Shown here: one piece after another, positions 57,415 through 64,000 of the stretch
How positions within the stretch are numbered: position 1 is the first letter of the stretch
How the letters are laid out: every line of letters starts with the position of its first letter
Origin: Lentisphaeraceae bacterium
GTDB taxonomy: Bacteria; Verrucomicrobiota; Kiritimatiellia; RFP12; DVOR01
NCBI GenBank assembly: GCA_004555175.1
Contig: SFJE01000008.1
Location: 4,849 to 68,848 of the forward strand
Length of the DNA: 64,000 nucleotides
Reading direction: 5' to 3'
Notes under the pieces: model-generated
What the model was told of the DNA's origin: nothing
Databases searched by the model: none
What the model saw: only the letters and a program-made list of their open reading frames with translations
Program-made: the position numbers and the translations under genes

Positions 57415-58035
57415 ATGCACACACTCCAAGGCATTGTCTTTGATTATGGCGGTGTCATCTCCGCGCCGCAGGATCCCACTTTCTTCTCTGTCACCCAGCG
57501 GCTGCTCGGGTTGGACCGCGAAGCCATCTTGGCCGGTTGGGCGCGTTACCGTTCGGAACTCGACCGCGGGACGCGTTCGCCCGAGGAGCTCTATCGCCTC
57601 ATTGCGCGCGACCACGGTCTCTCCCCCACCCCGGAGACGCTCGCCGAGCTCGCCCGCGCGGATTACGACTCGTGGGCCCACGGCAACCTCGAAACCCTCC
57701 GTTGGGCGCGCGAACTCAAGGCCGAGGGCTTCAAGATTGGCATCCTCACCAATATGCCGCCAGATTACGAACCGTGGTTTGACCGCGCGGCGGCCGACTT
57801 CCGCGCCTTGGCCGATGCCGAGCTCATCTCGGGGCAGGTTCACCTGGTCAAGCCCGAGCCGGCTATCTACGCGATGATGGCCGAGCGGATGGCCCTCCCG
57901 CCCGAGGCGCTCTGCTTCCTGGATGATACCGAGCGCAATGTTGTGGCCGCCCGCGCCTGCGGTTGGCAAGCCATTCACTTTACCACCGTTGCGGCCGCGC
58001 GTGAAGCGCTTGGCAAGATGACGGAGGCGAGATGA
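57415..58035 (+). CDS. HAD-IA family hydrolase
   Basis: A 206-residue HAD phosphatase: motif I LQGIVFDYGGVISAP (nucleophile Asp10), motif II KIGILTNMPPDY, motif III GQVHLVKPEPAIYAMMAER, motif IV CFLDDTERNVVAARACGWQA. The small helical cap between motifs I and II fits subclass IA. It resembles YihX/epoxide-hydrolase N-terminal-type phosphatases; substrate unknown. It starts directly after the -10 box and overlaps the next gene by 4 bp (ATGA). Confidence 0.9.
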   Translation: MHTLQGIVFDYGGVISAPQDPTFFSVTQRLLGLDREAILAGWARYRSELDRGTRSPEELYRLIARDHGLSPTPETLAELARADYDSWAHGNLETLRWARELKAEGFKIGILTNMPPDYEPWFDRAAADFRALADAELISGQVHLVKPEPAIYAMMAERMALPPEALCFLDDTERNVVAARACGWQAIHFTTVAAAREALGKMTEAR

Positions 58036-59849
58036 CCGATTCCCCCCAGCCGGCCCATCGCGGCGTGCGCACTGTCGACGATGACATAGCTCCTCGCTAT
58101 GCTCGGACTTGGCGACTGTTGACTGTCAACTGGCGCCCCCTGGGCGCCGTTCTCCTCCTCGCCGCGGGGGTTGCGCTCTACTGGCCGATTCTCTACAAGC
58201 TCGGCCTGCGCGCCTGTTGCTATGCCGATTGGGCGGGACTCTGCGAAGCGGCGGCCGACCCCTTGCCCGGCGGGGTGCTGCGCTGGCTGGCGCATGGGGC
58301 AACGAGCTTCTGGCAGGTGCCGCTCCTGGGGGCGGCCGTGCTGGTGGCGCTCTTGGGGGGACTGACGGCGTTGGCGCGGAGCACGCGTCAGTTGCCGGGG
58401 GCGTGGGCGCTCTGGCCGGCGGGGGTGCTCCTTTGGCAGGTGGCCTACTGCGGTTTTTCGTGCTGGATCTTCGTGGACGCGGCCTTCGTTGCGCACTACG
58501 CGCTCTGGTGGGGCGTAGCGTTAGGGGTGATGGCCGTGGGCGTGCGCTGGGGCGCGTGGGGCGCGGCCGGTCTCTTGCTCTGGCCGGTGGCGGGGTTGGC
58601 GGCCCCGGTGGGTGTGGCGCTGGGCGCCTGTGCGGGGCAAGCCAAGCCGCTCTCGCGCGCTGGACGCCTCCTGGCGGCCGCGCTCTTGCCCCTGCTCTGG
58701 CGCGTTGTGGCCGAAGCCGACCCCGCCTGGCGCGAGACCCTGCTGGCCAATTCGCCCTTTCTCTTTGAGGCCGATTCCCTCTATTGGAACCTCGCCAGCG
58801 CCTCCATCCCACTACTCCTCTTCGCCGCGCCGGCACTCGCCCGCCTGCGCCTCCCCTTCTCCCTTCCCCGTGTTGTCACACCTGCGGCCGCCGCCGTGGC
58901 CGTTGCCCTCTGCTTCTATCGCGGCATGGACCCCCTCCACCCGCTCTATGACATCCTCGCCTGCGAGCGGGCCATTGAGCGCGACGACCCGGCCGCCATC
59001 TTGAAGTTGGGCCCCGAGCGCGCGGTGAGCCACCGGATGCTCTCGGCCTATACCATCTACGCCCTCTGGCGCACCGGGCAGTTGGAAGCGCGGCTCTTCG
59101 ACTACCCCTGGCGCGTCTCGCACGAAGCCTCCACCATCGACACGATGGAGCTCGATGGCTACCGCCTTCTCTTCCGCTACGGGCTCATTCAGATTGCCCG
59201 CCGGTGGGGCTACGAAAGCGTCATCAATAAGGGCTGGAACGCCGAGAAGTTCGAGCTGCTTGCGCGCGCAGCCCTCATCACCGAGGAACCCGCCCTCGCC
59301 ACGCGCTACGCACGCCAGCTCGCGCGGCTCCCCCTCTGCCGGCGAAAGGCCGAGCGCCTCCTGGCCCTGGCCGAGCAGCGCGCCGAGCCCGATGCCGAGT
59401 TGCGCCGGTTGCACGACCTCCATATCCGCCTCTCCCTCGACGCCGGCTCGCCGGTCTTTGAGGGGGCCAAGAAGTTGGAGGAGGGCATCTACAACCGCTA
59501 CGCCGTCCTCAAAAACGGCAACCGCGAGATGGTCGGCCTCTACCTCTGCGCCTCGCTCCTGCGCAAGGACACCGTTCCCTTCCTGGAGAACTTCGAGGTT
59601 ATCTGTTCGGTCTGGCCCCAGCGCCCCCTCCCGCGCGCCTTCCAGCAGGCCCTCCTCGATGCCGTGGCCGAGCAGCCCCCCGCCGAGCAGCTCCCCCTCA
59701 CCGCCGACCTCTTTGCCCCGGAGACCCTCCAGGCCTTCGAGGCCTTCCGCCGCACCCTGCCGACCCTCGCCGCCGGGCGCATGTCCCCCATCGACCTTCT
59801 CCCGCGCTTCGGCAAAACTTATTGGTTCTACAAGCGCTTTGTCCACTAA
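58032..59849 (+). CDS. Polytopic membrane protein (DUF6057-like)
   Basis: A 605-residue protein starting ATG 58032 (GGAGG upstream), overlapping the HAD stop. About ten helices lie between residues ~38 and 300, then a ~300-residue soluble helical C-terminal half (RHDLHIRLSL-type TPR-like pattern; GYESVINKGWNAEKFELLAR). This layout reminds me of DUF6057 proteins from Bacteroidota, a tentative call. Residues ~11-33 (TVDDDIAPRYARTW) are encoded by the composite repeat core plus TGTCAAC heptamers, in the same reading frame as in the 54.6-kb HAD gene. Function unknown. Confidence 0.7.
   Translation: MTDSPQPAHRGVRTVDDDIAPRYARTWRLLTVNWRPLGAVLLLAAGVALYWPILYKLGLRACCYADWAGLCEAAADPLPGGVLRWLAHGATSFWQVPLLGAAVLVALLGGLTALARSTRQLPGAWALWPAGVLLWQVAYCGFSCWIFVDAAFVAHYALWWGVALGVMAVGVRWGAWGAAGLLLWPVAGLAAPVGVALGACAGQAKPLSRAGRLLAAALLPLLWRVVAEADPAWRETLLANSPFLFEADSLYWNLASASIPLLLFAAPALARLRLPFSLPRVVTPAAAAVAVALCFYRGMDPLHPLYDILACERAIERDDPAAILKLGPERAVSHRMLSAYTIYALWRTGQLEARLFDYPWRVSHEASTIDTMELDGYRLLFRYGLIQIARRWGYESVINKGWNAEKFELLARAALITEEPALATRYARQLARLPLCRRKAERLLALAEQRAEPDAELRRLHDLHIRLSLDAGSPVFEGAKKLEEGIYNRYAVLKNGNREMVGLYLCASLLRKDTVPFLENFEVICSVWPQRPLPRAFQQALLDAVAEQPPAEQLPLTADLFAPETLQAFEAFRRTLPTLAAGRMSPIDLLPRFGKTYWFYKRFVH
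58071..58131. repeat. Composite repeat hairpin core with TGTCGAC/TGTCAAC heptamers
   Basis: Core at 58080-58111 (GATGACATAGCTCCTCGCTA ...), identical to 56794-56825 across 32 bp, flanked by ACTGTCGAC and GACTGTTGACTGTCAACTGG. In frame inside the membrane protein's N-terminus. Confidence 0.9.
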
Positions 59850-59859
59850 GGAGCCCGCT

Positions 59860-61140
59860 ATGCCCCACGCCCTCTATCTCCCCCGCGCCCGATTGCTCGA
59901 CCCCGCCACCGGCACCGACCGCACTGGCGAACTCTACGTTGACCCCCAAGGCCGCATCGCTCCCCGCCCAGAAATCCTCCCCGAGGGCTGCGTCACCTTC
60001 GCCCACGAGGGCGAACTCCTCGTCACCCCCGGCCTCTGCGACCTGCACGTCCACTTCCGCGACCCCGGCCAAACCGCCTCCGAGGATCTCGCCTCCGGCG
60101 CCGCCGCCGCGGCCAATGGCGGCTTCACCCGCGTGGTCACGATGCCCAACACCCTCCCGGCCACCGACTCCCCCGAGCTCGTCGCCCGCGCCAAGAACGC
60201 CGCGCTCCCCGTCTCCATCTACCCCTCGGCCTGCTGCACCCGCGCCCGCAATGGCAAGGTCCCGGCCGAGCTCGAAGCCCTTGCCGAAGCCGGCGCCAGC
60301 TGCTTTACCGACGATGGCTCGATGGTCTCCAACCCCGAGGTGATGGAGGCGGTGATGCGCCGCGCCAAGGCCCTCGGCCGCGTGGTGATGGATCACGCCG
60401 TCCGCCCCGAAATCCAGCAGGGCGGCGTCATCCGCGAGTGCCCCCTCGCCGAGCGCCTCGGCCTCAAGGTCTTCCCCGCCGAGGCCGAAATCCAGGCCGT
60501 GCGCGACGACATTGCCGTCTGCCGCCGCACCGGCTGCCCCCTCCACATCCAGCACATCTCCTGCGCCGAAACGGTCCGCCTGGTGGCCGAGGCTCGCCGC
60601 GAGGGGCTCCCGGTCACCGCCGAAATCACCCCCCACCACCTCGCCCTCGCCGCCGAGGAGATCCCCGGCGATGACGCCAATTGGCGCATGAACCCGCCCC
60701 TCGGCACCCGCGCCGACCGCGCCGCCCTCCGCCAAGCCCTCCTCGATGGCACCGTCGCCATCTTCGCCACCGACCACGCCCCCCACACGCCCGAAAGCAA
60801 GTCCCAGGGCTTCGGAAAGGGTCCCTTCGGCATCATTGGCCTGGAGACCGCCTTCGCCGTCACCTGGCACGAGATGGTCCTCAAGGACGGTCTCGCGCCC
60901 CTCGCCTGGGCCGCCTACTGGATCACCAACCCCAACCGCCTCCTCGGCCTCACGCCCCCCACCCTTGAAGTCGGCCAAACTGCCGAACTCGCCCTCTTCG
61001 CCCCCGACCTCCCTTGGCAGGTCACCCCCCAGGCCCTCGCCTCCAAATCCCACGACACCCCCTGGCTCGGCCAAACCCTCACCGGCCGCTGCCTCGCCAC
61101 CTACCGCAACGGCACCCTCCGCCACACCACCGGCAAGTAG
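59860..61140 (+). CDS. pyrC: Dihydroorotase
   Basis: A 426-residue class I dihydroorotase (PyrC/allantoinase type) closing N-carbamoyl-aspartate to dihydroorotate in pyrimidine synthesis. Motifs: metal-binding PGLCDLHVHFRDPGQTASED, GGFTRVVTMPNTLPATDS, CFTDDGSMV, VMDHAVRP, LHIQHISCAETVRLV, TAEITPHHLAL and FATDHAPHTPESKSQGF. The start is ATG 59860 with AAGGAG ahead; the longer open frame belongs to the previous gene's other frame. The length is normal. It ends before a 300-bp gap with hairpins. Confidence 0.96.
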   Translation: MPHALYLPRARLLDPATGTDRTGELYVDPQGRIAPRPEILPEGCVTFAHEGELLVTPGLCDLHVHFRDPGQTASEDLASGAAAAANGGFTRVVTMPNTLPATDSPELVARAKNAALPVSIYPSACCTRARNGKVPAELEALAEAGASCFTDDGSMVSNPEVMEAVMRRAKALGRVVMDHAVRPEIQQGGVIRECPLAERLGLKVFPAEAEIQAVRDDIAVCRRTGCPLHIQHISCAETVRLVAEARREGLPVTAEITPHHLALAAEEIPGDDANWRMNPPLGTRADRAALRQALLDGTVAIFATDHAPHTPESKSQGFGKGPFGIIGLETAFAVTWHEMVLKDGLAPLAWAAYWITNPNRLLGLTPPTLEVGQTAELALFAPDLPWQVTPQALASKSHDTPWLGQTLTGRCLATYRNGTLRHTTGK

Positions 61141-61162
61141 CGCCTGTGGCTGCACGCCCGCA

Positions 61163-61341
61163 GCGGGGGCTGCTCGCCCCCGCACCCCTCGGGAGCGCAG
61201 GGCGCTCCACCCCGGCGAAGGCGCCCTGCGGGCACCTCCGCTATAGGCACGTAGCGCAACGCACGGGGGCAACACGGGGCACGCGTAGCAGGGATGCGCT
61301 CCGCGCCTCCCTGCAAGGGCCGTTGGGGGCGCTGCCCCCAA
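61163..61341. other. Non-coding gap with GC-rich hairpins (pyrC-pta)
   Basis: The 302-bp gap 61141-61442 has no gene. It contains GCGGGGGC-TGCTC-GCCCCCGC (61163-61183, possible pyrC terminator without U-tract), AGGGCGC ... GCGCCCT (61199-61227) and TTGGGGGC-GCT-GCCCCCAA (61323-61341), then the pta promoter. Confidence 0.6.
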
Positions 61342-61372
61342 GCCCCCGAGCATCTCACGCGAGCGCAAGCGC

Positions 61373-61402
61373 TTGCGCGTGAGGGCGGTGCGGGTCTATA
61401 AT
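61373..61402 (+). promoter_or_regulatory. pta promoter (TTGCGC-18-TATAAT)
   Basis: TTGCGC (61373-61378), 18 bp, consensus TATAAT (61397-61402). The -35 lies in an imperfect inverted repeat CTCACGCGAGC GCAAGCGCTTGC GCGTGAG (~61355-61383). The leader is ~35 nt with GAGAGGAG before ATG 61443. Confidence 0.75.
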
Positions 61403-61442
61403 AGGGGCACTTTCCCTTTTTCATCCGAGAGGAGTTTAGATT

Positions 61443-62453
61443 ATGGAATTGCTGAAGCAGATTTGCGCCAAGGCCAAGGGCTCGGGGCGCACGATTGTGT
61501 TGCCCGAGGGGCAGGATCCGCGCGTGATTAAGGCGGCGAACTTGGCGGTTCAGGAGAATGTGGCCAAGATTGTGGTGCTGGGCACGCCCGAAGAGATCGT
61601 CTTCTCGGAGAATGCCGCCGGGATGAAGTTGGCCGCCGAGGTGCAGGTGATTGACTACACCCAGGGCGCGCTGCTTGATGAGCTGGCCACCGCCTTCTAC
61701 GAGAAGCGCAAGGCCAAGGGAATGACCCCGGAAGCGGCGCGCCAGTCGCTGCTCGATAAGCGCATCTACTTTGGGGCGATGATGCTGGCGGTGGGCAAGG
61801 CCGACGGGCTGGTGGCCGGGTCGATTGCCTCGACGGGCGATATGCTGCGCGCGGCCTTCCAGTGCGTGGGCACCGCGCCGGGGATCAAGCTCGCCTCCTC
61901 CACCTTCCTGATGGGCCTCAAGCAGCCGACGGCGGCGGGCGATGAGGTGCTCTGCTTCGCCGACTGCGCCGTCAACCCCTGCCCCACCGCCGAGCAGATG
62001 GTCGACATCGCCCTGGCCACCGCGCGCACCTTCCGTTCGCTGGTGGGCAAGCAGCCGAAGGTCGCCTTCCTCTCCTTCTCCTCCAAGGGCTCGGCCAAGC
62101 ACGAGTTGGTTGACAAGGTGGCCGAGGCCGCCCGTCTGACCAAGGCCAAGTTCGAGGAGCTCGGGCTCGATGCGGTGGTCGATGGCGAAATCCAGGCCGA
62201 TGCCGCGATCGTTCCGGCCGTGGCCCTCCAGAAGAACCCCGGTGGCGCCATTAAGGGCGATGCGAACGTCCTCATCTTCCCCGACCTCCAGGCCGGCAAC
62301 ATCTGCTACAAGCTCGTCCAGCGCCTGGGCGGAGCCACCGCCCTCGGCCCCGTGGTCCAGGGTGTGGCCAAGCCGATCAACGACCTCTCCCGCGGTTGTT
62401 CGGCCGAAGACATCTTCGGCAACATCTGCATCACCGTCGGCCAGACGCTGTAA
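61443..62453 (+). CDS. pta: Phosphate acetyltransferase
   Basis: A 336-residue enzyme interconverting acetyl-CoA and acetyl phosphate in the Pta-AckA acetate pathway. Motifs: RTIVLPEGQDPRVIKAANLA, YFGAMMLAVGKADGLVAGS, STGDMLRAAFQCVGTAPG, SSTFLMGLK and LIFPDLQAGNICYKLVQRLG, then GVAKPINDLSRGCSAEDI. The length matches the short, single-domain Pta class (~330), without DRTGG domains. Strong promoter and Shine-Dalgarno suggest high expression. ackA is not adjacent. Confidence 0.96.
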   Translation: MELLKQICAKAKGSGRTIVLPEGQDPRVIKAANLAVQENVAKIVVLGTPEEIVFSENAAGMKLAAEVQVIDYTQGALLDELATAFYEKRKAKGMTPEAARQSLLDKRIYFGAMMLAVGKADGLVAGSIASTGDMLRAAFQCVGTAPGIKLASSTFLMGLKQPTAAGDEVLCFADCAVNPCPTAEQMVDIALATARTFRSLVGKQPKVAFLSFSSKGSAKHELVDKVAEAARLTKAKFEELGLDAVVDGEIQADAAIVPAVALQKNPGGAIKGDANVLIFPDLQAGNICYKLVQRLGGATALGPVVQGVAKPINDLSRGCSAEDIFGNICITVGQTL

Positions 62454-62474
62454 GGGAGAGGACAGCGGACAGCA

Positions 62475-62494
62475 CGCGGGCCTGCCGGCCCGCG
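62475..62494 (+). terminator. Hairpin downstream of pta
   Basis: CGCGGGCC-TGCC-GGCCCGCG, perfect 8-bp stem with a 4-nt loop, 22 bp after the stop, followed by TAAGAAAGG rather than a U-tract. Preceded by two GCGGACA heptamers. Confidence 0.5.
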
Positions 62495-62538
62495 TAAGAA
62501 AGGCTCCCGGCGCATTCCGCGCGCGAAGCGAGCCCGCC

Positions 62539-62594
62539 GTCATCTGTCATCCGTCATCCCTCCTCTGTCATCCGTCATCTGTCATCTCTCATCC
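62539..62594. repeat. Eight CATCTGT-type heptamers upstream of dprA
   Basis: GTCATCT, GTCATCC, GTCATCC, CTCCTCT, GTCATCC, GTCATCT, GTCATCT, CTCATCC, an uninterrupted 7-bp period, ending 19 bp before the dprA ATG. Same family as 53873-53942 but in the opposite relation to the downstream gene. Confidence 0.92.
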
Positions 62595-62613
62595 ACTCTC
62601 TAAGCGAGCCCCC

Positions 62614-63753
62614 ATGCCCACCGAAGCTGATTGTTTGATTGCGGTCAACCGCGTCCCGCAAGTGGGCGCGGCGAAGGTTGAGTCGCTTCGGCGCGTCTTC
62701 GGCTCGCTCCAAGCTGCCGCGGAGGCCGACCCCGCGGAGATTGCCGACCTGTGCAAGGACTTGGGACCCATCCTCTCCCGGCAAGTGGTCGAGGCGATGC
62801 GCTCGGACTTCGCGGCCGAGGAGCGCGAACGGGCCAAGCGCTCGAAGACGACAATCCTGACCGCTGAAGATGCAGCCTGGCCCAAGGCCTTCAAGGCCCT
62901 CGCTTCGCCTCCGCTCTGTCTCTACTGCGTGGGCAACTTGGCGCTCCTGGAGCAGACTCAGGTGGCGATTGTTGGCACGCGCGATGCCTCCATCTATGGC
63001 ACCGAGCAGGCCAAGCGCTTTGCCTTTGGGCTGGCCGAAGCCGGAGTGGTCGTCACCAGCGGCCTAGCCAGAGGCATCGATAGTGCTGCGCACGAGGGCG
63101 CGTTGGAGGCCGGATTGGTGAATGCCAACCGTGCCGGCCGCACCATCGCCGTCATCGGCGCCGCGCTCGATCGCCTCTATCCCGCCCCCAACAAACCCCT
63201 CGCGCGCCGGATTGTTCGCGAAGGGGGACTGGTTATCAGCGAATACGCGTTCGGACGCAAAGCCGATCGGCAGACCTTCCCCGCGCGCAACCGCCTGGTG
63301 GCTGCCCTCACCCGCGCGGTGCTGGTGGTGGAGACCCCGCAGAAGGGCGGCACAATCATTACCGCCGAGATGGCCGAGGCGCTGGGACACGACATCCTGG
63401 CCGTGCCCGGGCGGCTCGATTGGCCCTCCTTCGCCGGCAACCAAGTCCTCATCCGCGATGGACGCGCCCGCCTCGTCACCCACCCCGAGGAGATCCTCGA
63501 GCGCCTCGGCGCCCTCTCCCTCGCCCCCGCCGCCACGCCGCAGACCCCCGCCGCGCCCAGCGGCCTTGAGGGCCTCACCGAGCTCGAGCGCAAAGTCGTC
63601 TCCGCCGTCCCGCCCGACGGCATCTCCATTGACGGCCTCTGCGCCCAGACGGGTCTGCCCATCCCCGACGTTACCAGCACGGTCATCGCCCTGCAAATGC
63701 GCCGAAAGCTCCGCCCCCTCCCCGGCGGCCTCGTCGCTCGCTGCGCTCGCTAG
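62614..63753 (+). CDS. dprA: DNA-processing protein DprA
   Basis: A 379-residue protein that loads RecA on incoming single-stranded DNA in natural transformation. An N-terminal SAM/HhH-like region (~1-70, NRVPQVGAAKVESLRRVFGS) is followed by the Rossmann SMF domain (~80-290) with QVAIVGTRDASIYGTEQAKR, VVTSGLARGIDSAAHEGAL, TIAVIGAALDRLYPAPN, GLVISEYAFG and RTFPARNRLVAALTRAVLVV-type motif (QTFPARNRLVAALTRAVLVV), and a C-terminal winged helix (~325-379, ISIDGLCAQTGLPIPDVTST). No Shine-Dalgarno is visible before ATG 62614. The end of the gene runs into a GCTCGCTGCGCTCGC hairpin that supplies its stop. Confidence 0.95.
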   Translation: MPTEADCLIAVNRVPQVGAAKVESLRRVFGSLQAAAEADPAEIADLCKDLGPILSRQVVEAMRSDFAAEERERAKRSKTTILTAEDAAWPKAFKALASPPLCLYCVGNLALLEQTQVAIVGTRDASIYGTEQAKRFAFGLAEAGVVVTSGLARGIDSAAHEGALEAGLVNANRAGRTIAVIGAALDRLYPAPNKPLARRIVREGGLVISEYAFGRKADRQTFPARNRLVAALTRAVLVVETPQKGGTIITAEMAEALGHDILAVPGRLDWPSFAGNQVLIRDGRARLVTHPEEILERLGALSLAPAATPQTPAAPSGLEGLTELERKVVSAVPPDGISIDGLCAQTGLPIPDVTSTVIALQMRRKLRPLPGGLVARCAR

Positions 63754-63893
63754 CCGACAGCGGACAGCGGACAGCAGACAGCCGCTAACGCGACGGATAG
63801 ACCAAGGATCCAATAGGCGTTCTCCCCACGGCTCAGACGGGCTCTCCACATTGAGCGCCAGCGCTGTCCGCTGTCCGCTGTCCGCTGTCCGCT
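63736..63893. repeat. Composite repeat downstream of dprA
   Basis: CTCGCTGCGCTCGC hairpin (~63737-63750), GCGGACA units (63757-63780), GCGACGGATAGACC (reverse ATCCGTCGC module, ~63790), second core in minus orientation (63825-63867), then four perfect TGTCCGC units (63865-63892). Inverted arrangement relative to the 56.7-kb copy. Confidence 0.88.
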
Positions 63894-64000
63894 AAAGAGG
63901 CCTGGAGGTTCCCCAGTTTTTGAACAGCACAAAGAATAACTTATTCAATTATAAGTGAGATGTGTATCTTCAGTCGTGTAACAAGTAAAAATGAGTATGA
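63894..64000. other. AT-rich right end, no gene recognised
   Basis: GC content falls to about 35% over the last 100 bases (about 30% after 63925), against ~64% for the window. No open frame, promoter match or tRNA end is evident in what is visible. It may be the edge of acquired DNA. Confidence 0.6.

Noticed and set aside
59698..61368. 556-codon minus-strand frame opposite pyrC
   Set aside because: Antisense of a clear dihydroorotase; low-complexity Gly/Glu/Val composition typical of shadow frames in this genome.

Overview
The window is GC-rich (roughly 64% by eye) and densely coding, and comes from a Gram-negative bacterium. LpxK, MurJ, a Wza-like export lipoprotein, two outer-membrane beta-barrel proteins and several lipoproteins show a lipid A-bearing outer membrane. 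A 4169-residue secreted protein with calcium-binding thrombospondin type-3-like repeats and a LamG domain, a PurF homologue starting MGGFFG, and DUF3332/DUF481 proteins best fit the PVC/Bacteroidota side of the tree. My guess is Verrucomicrobiota or Kiritimatiellota, possibly gut-associated; this is inference, because no rRNA or tRNA was found. No prophage or CRISPR array was recognised.

Layout: 1-4558 (+) two CorC/HlyC-like CNNM-CBS proteins, then an ABC exporter (permease, ATPase, permease). 4575-6373 (-) trpS-scpA, divergent from 6555-11616 (+) gltX, rdgB, a secreted protein with a 19-C homopolymer, and an MscS channel. 11806-20428 (+) an exopolysaccharide export/assembly cluster (Wza-like lipoprotein, secreted protein, beta-barrel, Wzy-like membrane protein, Wzz/BY-kinase) running by overlaps into rsmI and a DUF481 barrel. 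20647-25226 (+) pdxJ, tgt and a single-chain MmeI-like restriction-modification enzyme, followed by a 75-bp tandem-repeat array. 25831-29135 (-) folD, a 654-residue orphan and a HIT hydrolase, divergent from prmA and a Na+/Ca2+ exchanger. 31729-57251 is one long minus-strand run: DUF3332 lipoprotein; lipoprotein plus giant secreted protein; the purF-like/lpxK/HUH-fusion/murJ operon; and minipilin, pilin, TadE-like, TadG-like, HAD, dut, hemL. 57415-63753 (+) HAD, a membrane protein, pyrC, pta and dprA. The last ~90 bases drop to about one third GC.

The most striking layer is repetitive DNA. Four families of degenerate 7-bp tandem repeats, plus a composite element with hairpin cores, occupy many gene boundaries. 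The stop-free heptamers are read through as the termini of real proteins (ABC ATPase, permeases, hemL, dut, HAD, TadE-like, a membrane protein), whereas the stop-rich GCTAACA type stays outside genes apart from supplying the hemL stop. A HUH (Y1/RAYT-type) transposase homologue that lacks the nucleophilic Tyr and carries a C-terminal Rossmann-like domain is translationally coupled between lpxK and murJ. Its own coding sequence contains an inverted pair of 53-bp palindromic units resembling a REPIN. This combination is the best candidate here for an undescribed system.

Promoters share a strong extended -10 (TRTGN-TATACT-like). Five genes have the start codon 6-8 nt after the -10 and no Shine-Dalgarno, implying leaderless mRNAs; another set has TTGCGC-like -35 boxes.
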